Shown here: positions 53,644 through 61,200 of the stretch, piece after piece
How positions within the stretch are numbered: the first letter of the stretch is position 1
Layout: the number at the start of each line of letters is the position of its first letter
NCBI RefSeq assembly: GCF_000472905.1
Contig: NZ_AXAR01000004.1
Span: 57,168 to 121,167 of the forward strand
Length of the DNA stretch: 64,000 bases
Source: Alicyclobacillus pomorum DSM 14955
GTDB lineage: Bacteria > Bacillota > Bacilli > Alicyclobacillales > Alicyclobacillaceae
Reading direction: 5' to 3'
The notes under the pieces: generated by a model
Told to the model about the DNA's origin: nothing
The model's input: only the letters and a program-made list of their open reading frames with translations
The model's database searches: none
Position numbers and translations under genes: made by a program

Positions 53644-54105
53644 CTACTCCAAAGTGATGTCCAAGAGGCCGCTGTGCTGCTCCCGGAATGCCGCCGCAGC
53701 CTCTGCGTACTCTTCCTCGTCCAGTGGATCCAACACCAGGTTTGGCGGTTCTCCTGTGATGCGGAACAAAACAACCTCCGGTTCTGCAGATACGGCCTCT
53801 GGATAATATGCCCCATAGGCCCTATTGCCCACGACAAAATAACTACCCAGCACGTACTTGCGGGGCTCCTTGTCGCCTTCTGCCAGCTGTACAAAGAAAA
53901 TATGTTCGATGATGTCCATCACGCGATGGGTGAAGGTCTGACCTGGGTAATCCAACATCAAGGCATCTGCTTGATGTTCCTGAATCACGAAAAGAAGTTT
54001 GGTATCATCTCTGTCCCAACTGACAAGCAACAAATGGGCATTTTCAAAAACAAACGCGTAGTGCTTTGCCTTCGGAAACATGAACCTCAGGTCGTCCCGC
54101 TGCAT
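53644..54105 (-). CDS. DUF1292-like protein with N-terminal extension
   Basis: 153 aa from ATG at 54105 (MQRDDLRFMFPKAKHYAFVF), GGGAGGGCG upstream. The C-terminal half (YVLGSYFVVGNRAYGAYYPE...EPEVVLFRITGEP...LDEEEYAEAAAAFRE) aligns with the YrzB/DUF1292 protein encoded at 55289-55600. The N-terminal half (DRDDTKLLFVIQEHQADALM) is of unknown type. It is transcribed away from the 44-aa gene, which lies upstream with a terminator in between. Confidence 0.72.
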   Translation of the reverse strand: MQRDDLRFMFPKAKHYAFVFENAHLLLVSWDRDDTKLLFVIQEHQADALMLDYPGQTFTHRVMDIIEHIFFVQLAEGDKEPRKYVLGSYFVVGNRAYGAYYPEAVSAEPEVVLFRITGEPPNLVLDPLDEEEYAEAAAAFREQHSGLLDITLE

Positions 54106-54132
54106 TCCGTTCGCCCTCCCGCGTGTCAAGAA

Positions 54133-54166
54133 CAGCAAAACAGCAGGGGAAATGGCCCTGCTGTTT
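54133..54166 (-). terminator. Intrinsic terminator after the 44-aa membrane protein
   Basis: AAACAGCAGGG, 7-nt loop, CCCTGCTGTTT, then TGCTGTTCTTG on the minus strand. It separates the 44-aa gene from the DUF1292-like gene that follows. Confidence 0.75.
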
Positions 54167-54176
54167 CGTGTCAGAC

Positions 54177-54311
54177 TTACACATTTGCGTCCTCAATCTC
54201 TTTCGCCAACGCTTTATCAAAATTCTCCTTGGTCTCAGAAGCACAGGTGATAAGCATCCAAAAAAGTCCGATGGCCGCTACTGCCATGCCAATCAGTCCG
54301 TTGGTAAACAT
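54177..54311 (-). CDS. 44-aa membrane-anchored small protein
   Basis: MFTNGLIGMAVAAIGLFWML is an N-terminal membrane helix, followed by a polar helix (ETKENFDKALAKEIEDANV). ATG at 54311 has GAGAGGAGG at good spacing. It has its own sigma-A promoter (54348-54376) and terminator, which makes expression likely despite the length. Function is unknown. It is divergently arranged with the 66-aa membrane protein and shares an inverted-repeat region with it. Confidence 0.72.
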   Translation of the reverse strand: MFTNGLIGMAVAAIGLFWMLITCASETKENFDKALAKEIEDANV

Positions 54312-54347
54312 ATGCTGTGCCTCCTCTCGCCTCGCGGCTTTGTTCTT

Positions 54348-54376
54348 AGATTAAGAATGATTCGCGTCCGGGTCAA
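54348..54376 (-). promoter_or_regulatory. Sigma-A promoter of the 44-aa gene
   Basis: Minus strand TTGACC (54376-54371), 17-bp spacer, TAATCT (54353-54348). The start would be near 54341, 30 nt before the ATG. Confidence 0.68.
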
Positions 54377-54403
54377 GGCCGAGTTCACGAAAGTTGTTTG
54401 ATG

Positions 54404-54466
54404 GATTTGCAAAATTCCAATAGATTGGTTCAGCACAGATAATTCTTCATCGTGATTTTGCAAATC
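54404..54466. repeat. 12-bp inverted repeat between divergent small-protein promoters
   Basis: GATTTGCAAAAT (54404-54415) and ATTTTGCAAATC (54455-54466) are perfect inverse copies separated by 39 bp. Each contains the palindrome TTTGCAAA. They lie between the divergent promoters of the 44-aa and 66-aa genes and look like paired operator sites. Confidence 0.6.
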
Positions 54467-54472
54467 GCTGGT

Positions 54473-54500
54473 TTGAGCATCGTTCGTCATCACGTATAAT
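54473..54500 (+). promoter_or_regulatory. Sigma-A promoter of the 66-aa gene and ylbF-like gene
   Basis: TTGAGC (54473-54478), 16-bp spacer, TATAAT (54495-54500). The -10 is consensus. Transcription would start near 54507 with a ~50-nt leader. Confidence 0.7.
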
Positions 54501-54558
54501 AGCGAGTATAGACATTCGGTTTACCATCTCATTGAGTGTCTGAAGGGAGTCGCCAATT

Positions 54559-54759
54559 ATGCATAAGACGCGTAAACTCCGCTATATCCTGTTCAGCGCA
54601 GTATTTGCCTTGGTGTTACTCGGACTCGTCGCACAATCCTACCCGCTGTTGGTGGTTCTCGCGATGGTCGCGATTGCCATAGGCGTTATTGCAGACAAAC
54701 TGGAGAATCAGCCGACCGAACCGTTTAAGAAGTACAATGAACTCCACCACGGACACTGA
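54559..54759 (+). CDS. 66-aa two-helix membrane protein, unknown
   Basis: Basic start MHKTRKLRYIL, two membrane helices (about residues 8-26 and 28-46) separated by a short turn, and a polar His-containing tail ending HHGH. GAAGGGAGTCG precedes the ATG. It is the first gene after a consensus promoter and 49 bp ahead of the ylbF-like gene. No family recognised. Confidence 0.65.
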   Translation: MHKTRKLRYILFSAVFALVLLGLVAQSYPLLVVLAMVAIAIGVIADKLENQPTEPFKKYNELHHGH

Positions 54760-54807
54760 GCGTAGGCTAGCACCGTTGGCGTTTTGGTCGTACCAGAGGA
54801 GGCAGTC

Positions 54808-55176
54808 ATGATGAATCACAACGAGCTCTGGGCTGAAACGGAGGAATTGGCAGACCTCATTATTCAGGCTCCAGAAATCGTGGCGTACCAAGCAGCAGAA
54901 CAGCGCATGAAGGCGCACCCGACCGCCCAGCGGATGATTGCACAGCTGAAATCGCTTCAGGAACAAGTGGCTGAATACCAGGCACGGAAGGTTCCACCCA
55001 AACACTACATTCATTTGCTGAAGGACTCCGAATCTCTCCTGGCAGATCTGGAGAAAATACCAGAAGTCGCCGAGTTCCAGAAAGCTCAGGCTGCGGTCAA
55101 CGAGCTGTTACAGGCGGTGACCCAACGGTTGGCGAAGGCTGTCCTGCGCAAAGTGTCGGACGAAGAACACGGTTGA
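54808..55176 (+). CDS. YlbF/YmcA-family protein
   Basis: 122 aa from ATG at 54808, 7 nt after GAGGAGG. The all-helical Com_YlbF domain is evident (ELADLIIQAPEIVAYQAAEQRMKAHPTAQRMIAQLKSLQEQV with LADLEKIPEVAEFQKAQAAVNELLQAV). In B. subtilis YlbF, YmcA and YaaT form the Ric complex acting with RNase Y on mRNA processing, competence, biofilm and sporulation. Which of the two family members this is cannot be told here. Confidence 0.87.
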   Translation: MMNHNELWAETEELADLIIQAPEIVAYQAAEQRMKAHPTAQRMIAQLKSLQEQVAEYQARKVPPKHYIHLLKDSESLLADLEKIPEVAEFQKAQAAVNELLQAVTQRLAKAVLRKVSDEEHG

Positions 55177-55288
55177 GGCTTGTCAGACTCCGAATACATG
55201 CTGATGACTCCTGCTTCGTTGACAAACATGGCATCACGTGCTATGTTTTACAAGTTATTTTCCCAGTTGAACGAAAGAAGGGTTGCAC

Positions 55289-55600
55289 ATGGCGGATCAT
55301 CAACACGACCACAATCACGACCACGAACATGAGTTTGACGAAGAAGTCATCTTGTTGGAAGATGAAGACGGCAACGAACACCGATTCGTACTCGGAGATG
55401 TCATCGAAGTCGAAGGAAAAAGCTATGCAGTCCTGCTTCCTATCGACGAGGACATCGAGGAAGGTGTTATTTTCCGAATTGAAGGCGAAGAAGGCGACGA
55501 TTACGTCCTCGCAGATATTGAATCGGACGAAGAGTGGCAGAAAGTCGTGGATGCCTACAATGCGTATATGGACGAAGAAGACGACGAAGAGGAAAGCTGA
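55289..55600 (+). CDS. DUF1292 acidic protein (YrzB-like)
   Basis: 103 aa from ATG at 55289 after AAGAAGGG. A His-rich N terminus (DHQHDHNHDHEHE) precedes the DUF1292 core: EEVILLEDEDGNEHRFVLGD, IEVEGKSYAVLLPIDED, GVIFRIEGEEGDDYVLADIESDEEWQKVVDAY, and a very acidic end. Function unknown; widespread in Firmicutes. The His/Asp cluster could bind metal. It ends in a strong terminator. Confidence 0.87.
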   Translation: MADHQHDHNHDHEHEFDEEVILLEDEDGNEHRFVLGDVIEVEGKSYAVLLPIDEDIEEGVIFRIEGEEGDDYVLADIESDEEWQKVVDAYNAYMDEEDDEEES

Positions 55601-55610
55601 TGAACTTCAC

Positions 55611-55635
55611 GGGGGCCTACAAGGCCCCCTTTTTT
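55611..55635 (+). terminator. Intrinsic terminator after the DUF1292 gene
   Basis: GGGGGCC, 5-nt loop, GGCCCCC, then TTTTTT, 10 bp after the stop. Confidence 0.92.
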
Positions 55636-55794
55636 AGGGTCTCAGTACCAATCCTTCCACCCCACATCTCCACATCCCCTTCTGCTCGGCACCGTACACG
55701 CATGGATCCAATCCCCGAGGTATAGCTTGTTGCAAAGTTGATACCTTAAGAGCAACCCCGCCCTGACATTTGGTGGGATGTGGAGGTGGACTCT

Positions 55795-55977
55795 GTGACA
55801 AAACAGCCAGCGCGACCGAACTCTCTCCCCCCAACCGATCTCTCGTCGGGACTGGACGTCACTCGGGAACAAGTCAGCAACATGTATATGGCTGGCACAA
55901 GCGACGGTAGCCTGTTCGAAGAGGAAGACCGCGCGGGGCAGGATGCCACACGTGACGACACGCGGCCAGAAACGTAA
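55795..55977 (+). CDS. DUF4025-like small protein (YozQ-like)
   Basis: 60 aa from GTG at 55795, 8 nt after GGAGG. The segment GLDVTREQVSNMYMAGTSDGS matches the core of the B. subtilis YozQ/DUF4025 proteins (HEQVSDxYMEGTIDG in my recall), flanked by polar, disordered ends. Function unknown; family members are common in spore formers. It has a terminator directly after. Confidence 0.68.
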   Translation: MTKQPARPNSLPPTDLSSGLDVTREQVSNMYMAGTSDGSLFEEEDRAGQDATRDDTRPET

Positions 55978-55980
55978 GAA

Positions 55981-56010
55981 AGGGCAATCCATCATGGATT
56001 GCCCTTTTCA
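55981..56010 (+). terminator. Intrinsic terminator after the DUF4025-like gene
   Basis: AGGGCAATCCA, 3-nt loop, TGGATTGCCCT, then TTTCATC on the plus strand. Confidence 0.85.
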
Positions 56011-56012
56011 TC

Positions 56013-56087
56013 TGGAGCCACCTATCGGATTCGAACCGATGACCTGCTCATTACGAGTGAGCCGCTCTACCCCTGAGCCAAGGTGGC
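56013..56087 (-). tRNA. tRNA-Thr (anticodon CGT)
   Basis: On the minus strand a full cloverleaf with encoded CCA: acceptor GCCACCT/AGGTGGC, D-stem GCTC/GAGC, anticodon stem GCTCA around loop CTCGTAA (anticodon CGT, codon ACG), T-arm ATCGG-TTCGAAT-CCGAT. Discriminator T. It is third in a Ser-Met-Thr set, separated from tRNA-Met by a terminator. Confidence 0.93.
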
Positions 56088-56165
56088 ATCTTCAAGTGAT
56101 GTATCCGTGAAACCGATTGAAATCAGACCAGCTGCCAACCGTCCGACACGGATTGGCAAAGTGGA

Positions 56166-56204
56166 TAAAAAATTGCTCAGAGCCTGCAGGCGCCCCGCAG
56201 GCTC
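56166..56204 (-). terminator. Intrinsic terminator after tRNA-Met
   Basis: Minus strand GAGCCTGC, 9-nt loop, GCAGGCTC, then TGAGCAATTTTTTATCC. It lies between tRNA-Met and tRNA-Thr, implying a separate promoter or processing for the latter. Confidence 0.8.
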
Positions 56205-56211
56205 CCACGCT

Positions 56212-56288
56212 TGGTAGCGGCGAGTGGACTCGAACCACCGACACCACGGGTATGAACCGTGTGCTCTAACCAGCTGAGCTACGCCGCC
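56212..56288 (-). tRNA. tRNA-Met (anticodon CAT, elongator type)
   Basis: Acceptor GGCGGCG/CGCCGCT (first pair G-T), D-arm GCTC-AGCTGGTTA-GAGC, anticodon loop TTCATAC, T-arm GGTGG-TTCGAGT-CCACT, encoded CCA. The paired first position and lack of GGG/CCC anticodon-stem pairs (CACGG/CCGTG instead) argue against initiator tRNA. Confidence 0.92.
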
Positions 56289-56292
56289 ACAG

Positions 56293-56386
56293 TGGCGGAG
56301 AGAGAGGGATTCGAACCCTCGAGGCGGGTTTAAACCGCCTACACGATTTCCAATCGTGCTCCTTCGACCAACTCGGACATCTCTCC
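56293..56386 (-). tRNA. tRNA-Ser (anticodon GGA)
   Basis: A class II tRNA: acceptor GGAGAGA/TCTCTCC, D-arm TCCGAGTTGGTCGAAGGA, anticodon stem CACGA around TTGGAAA (anticodon GGA), a long variable arm AGGCGGTTTAAACCGCCT, T-arm GAGGG-TTCGAAT-CCCTC, discriminator G and encoded CCA. It is first in the Ser-Met transcript. Confidence 0.95.
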
Positions 56387-56433
56387 AGGTCCTCTCGATT
56401 GGACGAGCAGTAAACGATTTATGGACAGTGGTT

Positions 56434-56463
56434 ATGTTAGCATGATCAAGTGCTACCAAGCAA
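56434..56463 (-). promoter_or_regulatory. Probable promoter of the tRNA-Ser/Met genes
   Basis: Minus strand TTGCTT (56463-56458), 18-bp spacer, TAACAT (56439-56434), about 48 bp before the tRNA-Ser 5' end. The boxes are moderate matches. Confidence 0.45.
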
Positions 56464-56597
56464 GTGCATTCTTACAGAAAATCAGTGATTTTTCATTCCA
56501 GTTTTATCCTCACTGTGCGTCCACATGCCAAGCCACCTCATCCCTACCGCTCAACATTTCGCTTGGAACGGTGTGGCGTCGCGGTATGAAGTCCGGA

Positions 56598-56780
56598 TCA
56601 CTCCTCAGAAGTCCCATTCCTCGAAGGATGTTCGTTTTCAGAATGCCTGTTGTATGGCATGTTGTACACATCCCTTCGTGTTCGTCGCAAGGGCAGCATT
56701 CCCCAGTCGTAGACAGAGTTGACGGTATATGCAATCAGCGTCAATCCTCCCGCCAGGATGGCAACGGTAATCCAAAACAT
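56598..56780 (-). CDS. 60-aa membrane protein, hypothetical
   Basis: MFWITVAILAGGLTLIAYTV is one membrane helix; the rest (VYDWGMLPLRRTRRDVYNMPYNRHSE) is basic and polar. ATG at 56780 has AAAGGGGGACG upstream at good spacing. It lies alone between the aspartokinase gene and the tRNA genes. Function unknown. The remaining sequence 56387-56597 shows only the tRNA promoter. Confidence 0.55.
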   Translation of the reverse strand: MFWITVAILAGGLTLIAYTVNSVYDWGMLPLRRTRRDVYNMPYNRHSENEHPSRNGTSEE

Positions 56781-56883
56781 ACGTCGTCCCCCTTTTCAGT
56801 GTCGTTACAATTTCAGTTTCATCCTTCCCACAATGACATCCAGATATGGTCGTTTGTCACTGCAAACTCGGTGGTTTGAACGG

Positions 56884-56916
56884 TAAAAACAGGGCGCAGC
56901 TGTTTCCACTGCGCCC
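56884..56916 (-). terminator. Intrinsic terminator after the aspartokinase gene
   Basis: Minus strand GGGCGCAG, 9-nt loop, CTGCGCCC, then TGTTTTTACC, 22 bp after the stop codon. Confidence 0.85.
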
Positions 56917-56938
56917 CAGGACGTATTTCTGCGGAAGC

Positions 56939-58168
56939 CTAAGATTCTACACTCGCCACAGCAGATTCCAAAAATGCCGCGTGCAACTCAGACACGGACC
57001 GATCCAATTCGCTGGCTGGGATGATGCACGATACCTTGATTTCAGACGTACTCACCATCTTAACCGGAATGTCGTTGTCCGCAAGTACTTGGAACATCTT
57101 CGCTGCGACACCAGGATTACTGATCATGCCTGCTCCCACAATCGATACTTTGGCCAAGCCGGTCTCTGACACCAGGTCCGTGTAGCCAAGGTCTGTGCGC
57201 AGTTCTCGGACAATCCGTAACGCCTTGTCTGCATCTACGTCCTTGACGGTGAAGGAAACGTCGACTTCCGCTTCGTCCACAACACTCTGCACAATCACAT
57301 CCACGTTCACGCTGTTCTTCGCCAACGTGCCAAAAACAGCCGCCAATCCGTGACGGCGAACCGCAACGCCAATCAATGCGATGCGGGAAACCTCCCGCTC
57401 AAAGGCAATCCCTGTGACTACATGTCGTTGTTCAAAGCCCTGTGCTGTCTCCGTCACCCATGTACCTTCTTCCTCCGAAAAGCTGGACCGCACCACAAGT
57501 GGCACTCCGAATTGCTTGGCATTTTCAACGGCCCTCGGGTGAAGCACCTGTGCCCCAAGGTTTGCCAACTCCAACATCTCGTCGTACGACACGTGCTCTA
57601 GCTTACGCGCTGTTTTCACAACTCTTGGATCCGTTGTGAACACGCCTGAAACGTCCGTGTAGATCTCGCAGACATCCGCTTTGAGCACGGCCGCGACCGC
57701 GACAGCTGTCGTGTCTGACCCGCCGCGACCCAGTGTTGTGATGGAACCACCGGCGATGCCCTGGAATCCAGTGATGACAGGTACGGTCCCCGCTTGCAAA
57801 GCTTGTTCCAACGCCTCTGCGTGAATCTCCATCACGCGCGCGGCTCCGTGTACAGGCTCGGTCTCAATGCCAGCCTGCCATCCTGTAAAGGACTGCGCGG
57901 CAATTCCGCGGCGCTGCAGTGCCATCGCGACCAGCGCCGCCGACACCTGTTCACCCGTTGAGAGCAGGGCGTCCAATTCCCGTGCATCCGGCTCCGCCGT
58001 GATGGCCTTGGCCAGTGCCAACAATTCGTCCGTGGTATGGCCCATCGCCGACACGACGACAGCGACTTCATGTCCCTCGCGCCGAGCACGAGCCACCCTG
58101 TCAGCCACCGCTTCAATCCGTTCGACGGATCCGACCGACGTGCCTCCGTACTTCTGTACCATCCGCAA
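56939..58168 (-). CDS. lysC: Aspartokinase (LysC type)
   Basis: 409 aa from TTG at 58168, 9 nt after AGGAG; ATG two codons inside is the alternative. The catalytic domain (residues 1-~245) has MVQKYGGTSVGSVERI, GFQGIAGGSITTLGRGGSDTTAV and EIYTDVSGVFTTDPRVV; two ACT domains follow (about 265-330 and 340-405). It phosphorylates aspartate for lysine, DAP, threonine and methionine. In B. subtilis LysC a second product (beta subunit) starts internally, and a possible internal GTG with a ribosome site is seen here at 57457. No riboswitch-like leader is visible in the 76-bp gap upstream. Confidence 0.95.
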   Translation of the reverse strand: MRMVQKYGGTSVGSVERIEAVADRVARARREGHEVAVVVSAMGHTTDELLALAKAITAEPDARELDALLSTGEQVSAALVAMALQRRGIAAQSFTGWQAGIETEPVHGAARVMEIHAEALEQALQAGTVPVITGFQGIAGGSITTLGRGGSDTTAVAVAAVLKADVCEIYTDVSGVFTTDPRVVKTARKLEHVSYDEMLELANLGAQVLHPRAVENAKQFGVPLVVRSSFSEEEGTWVTETAQGFEQRHVVTGIAFEREVSRIALIGVAVRRHGLAAVFGTLAKNSVNVDVIVQSVVDEAEVDVSFTVKDVDADKALRIVRELRTDLGYTDLVSETGLAKVSIVGAGMISNPGVAAKMFQVLADNDIPVKMVSTSEIKVSCIIPASELDRSVSELHAAFLESAVASVES

Positions 58169-58244
58169 TGCAGTCCACTCCTAGGTGTTTTCCACTATGA
58201 TATAGCACTGCGCTGCTTCGGTAAAGACGTATCTTCCGTGAGGT

Positions 58245-61200
58245 TTACTCGGTCGCGATACTCTGATCTGTGAGATCCTTTCCAGGCCGGATCATCACGA
58301 AGAATTCGGCAGGCCGCGCCAGCAACGGAGCCAACTGAGTGGCAGCTTCACGTTGTCCGGACTTCCTGAGTTCCTTTTGATACGCGGACAAGAGACCAAT
58401 CACATCCGCCTCCCCTTCCGCATCCAGGGGTTTGATGGTCACTTTGGCCCCTTTGGCAATGCGCTTACGCAACGCAGACTCCGTGAAGCCCAGGGCTGGA
58501 TTCAACTTGACGTAGACAGAACCACCTGTCATACCAGAGCAGATCCACGGTCCTGGGTCTCCCAAAACCACTGCCCGGCCGGCCGTCATGTACTCAAAAG
58601 CGAACCCTGCGATGTTCGCGCGGGCACCGATGAATCCGAGTTCGTCCCGGATGGGACCTGTCAGGTCGCCGCCAATCACCACATCAGCACCAGAGAGTCG
58701 GATTCCGGCGCGAGCGTCGGCGTTGCCCTGCACGATAAACAGTCCTCGCTGTGCGCCGTAAGCCAGGCCTTTGCCGACAGACCCACCGACCCATCGGCCA
58801 TCGGGTGTGCGATGCTTGAGAACGATGGTGCGTCCGCCGTATGCACCCTTGCCGACGCCATCCTGGGCCCCACCATAGACCACATGATGCACGCCAGTGA
58901 CTTGGTACGCCGCAAACCCGTTGCCAACTGGGAAGGGGTACACCGCTTCGAACGGCTTGTCGCCGCCCTTCCGTCGTCTGACTCTGTCCCCACTTTCCCA
59001 CGTCCCGAGGACACGCGGCGCGGACCGGATGTGTGGCGTGGACGGCGAGTCAACCGTCGACAGAAAGCTTCCTCCTTGACCAGTGCCGTGCGAGTATACG
59101 GGCGTCATGGAAGTCTCCGTACCCGCTGCGACCGCGACCGATGCATCCATGAGCTCCAGTCCCTCGTCGTTCTCCCAATGGCGGTAGCGAATCTGCGTGC
59201 CAAGTCCTGTGAAGTCCTTGCGCTGGGTCAGCCAATGGAGGTCCACTTGGCTGGTTCTCCCGAAAGGTTCTAGCAGATCCGCGCGTCCCACGAGATCCTG
59301 TGTGCGCTTGGCACCGAGTGCTGCGGTCAAGACGCGAACGTGTTCACCGACCGCGGTAAACCAGCGAACCAGTCTTTCCACCGCAAGATCAAATTCCTGC
59401 GGGATGAACTGCTTCAGCCCTTTTTCCCGTGCCTCCTCGAGACTGGTCATCTGCGTCGCAATGCCGACATGGCACGTGTCCTTGTGGCAGGCGCGACACG
59501 ACGTACAGCCAATCGCCACCATCGCCATGGTCCCAAACCCAACGCGATTCGCACCCAGCAAAATGGCTTTCATCACGTCCATGCCCGACTTCATGCCACC
59601 GTCTGCCCACACTTCGGCCACGTCCCGCAGTCCCGCTTCACACAATGCGTCGTGCACCAATTTGATGCCGATGTCCACCGGAAGTCCGACGTGCCGAATG
59701 GCATGCGCGCGCGCAGCGCCCGTTCCGCCATCGAAACCACTCAACTCCACGATGTCCGCCCCCGCCTTGACAATGCCCACGGCAATGGTTCCAATATTCG
59801 GCACCACAGGTACTTTCACAGCAATCTTCGCGAACGGGTTAAGCGTCCGCAGCTCGTAGATGACCTGAGCGAGATCTTCGATGGAATAAATGTCGTGGTT
59901 GTTGGACGGCGAAATAAGATCAATACCAGGTGCGGCGTTTCGCGCATTGGCGACTTGTACCGTCACTTTCGAACCGGGTAAGTGCCCGCCTTCCCCCGGC
60001 TTCGCGCCTTGGCCAATCTTGATTTCCAAGACGTACGCCCCGTTGCACAACTCCGCGTTGACGCCAAAGCGCCCGGATGCAACTTGACGGCCGCGGTTTT
60101 TCGGATACGCGTTCAACAGGTCCTTGATTTCTCCGCCTTCTCCGTTCATCGCGAGAATGTTCAACCGATACGCCGCTTCCGCGTACGCGCGGTACGCCGT
60201 CTCTCCTTGCGATCCGAACGACATCGAACTGATGACCAGCGGATACGCATGGCTGTCAATGGTCGTATCGACCGATGATACTTCCGACGGATCCACGACC
60301 TCGGCGTTGTTCGATTTCAACCGTAGTGCGTGCCGCAGACTGACCGGATTCTCCTCTTCCATCGTCTGTAGCTTCTCGAAGAACTGGTCGTACGCCAAAC
60401 TGCCGTCTGCAACCTGACCGGCGGATTTCCAGATGCGCGGGTACATCTGAAACGCTCTGGAACGCCCCAGTTGCCGTTCTTCTTCGAGTGCATACACCCG
60501 TTGGCGTTCCTCGGCATCCTGTTCCATTTCGCTGAAGCCGTAGCCGACAGAGTCGGACGCGCAGAAGGTAGGGATGCCGAGAATCTCTGCAACCTGTTCA
60601 CTCAGACCGATGGCACTGAATAGTCGCTCGTACCCTCGCAATTCGTGAATTCCAAGGGTCGACAGTACTTTCTCAATGCCTTTGCACAGCGCTGTATACA
60701 CGTTTTCCACTCCGTGCACGCCGCCCTTGTCGCAACAGGCTTCCCACATCAGGTACGGGTTGACTGCGTCCGCGCCAAGGCCAAGCGCTACCATGATGTC
60801 GTGCAAATTGCGCAAACCGCCACTCCGCAGGACGAGACTGGTCCGCCGCCTCAGGTGCTCTCCTCCGCGGCTAGACGCCGGGCGCAACAATCCTTTGTGG
60901 ACCGCAGCGAGGGCGAGGAGGGGATCGATGTGCCGACCACGCACGAATTGCAGGCGGTCGTCCAAGATCACCACATTGGCACCAGCTTGCACTGCGGCAA
61001 TCACTTCTTTACGCAGGCGTTCCAGACACTGCGTGATAGATTCGTCCGGTTTCCGGTGTAACAGAACTTCCACTGTACCATAGGGGCTGTCGTGCAGAGC
61101 CGCCAACGTATCTTCGTAGCACACGGTTCCAAACCGGTGCGCAATGGCCTGTATATCTTGTCGCTCGACGTCCGGCGCAGGTACGTTCGACTCGAGCAAC

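Noticed and set aside
55642..55995. 117-codon minus-strand frame between terminators
   Set aside because: It crosses the terminator at 55981-56010 and is antisense to the DUF4025-like gene, which has a good ribosome site.
56067..56459. 130-codon minus-strand frame
   Set aside because: It runs through three tRNA genes and is explained by them.
58169..58244. Lysine riboswitch before lysC
   Set aside because: The space upstream of lysC is only 76 bp, too short for a lysine riboswitch, and shows no matching core.
58353..59273. 306-codon plus-strand frame opposite gltB
   Set aside because: Antisense to the conserved GXGXG domain of glutamate synthase; no ribosome site.
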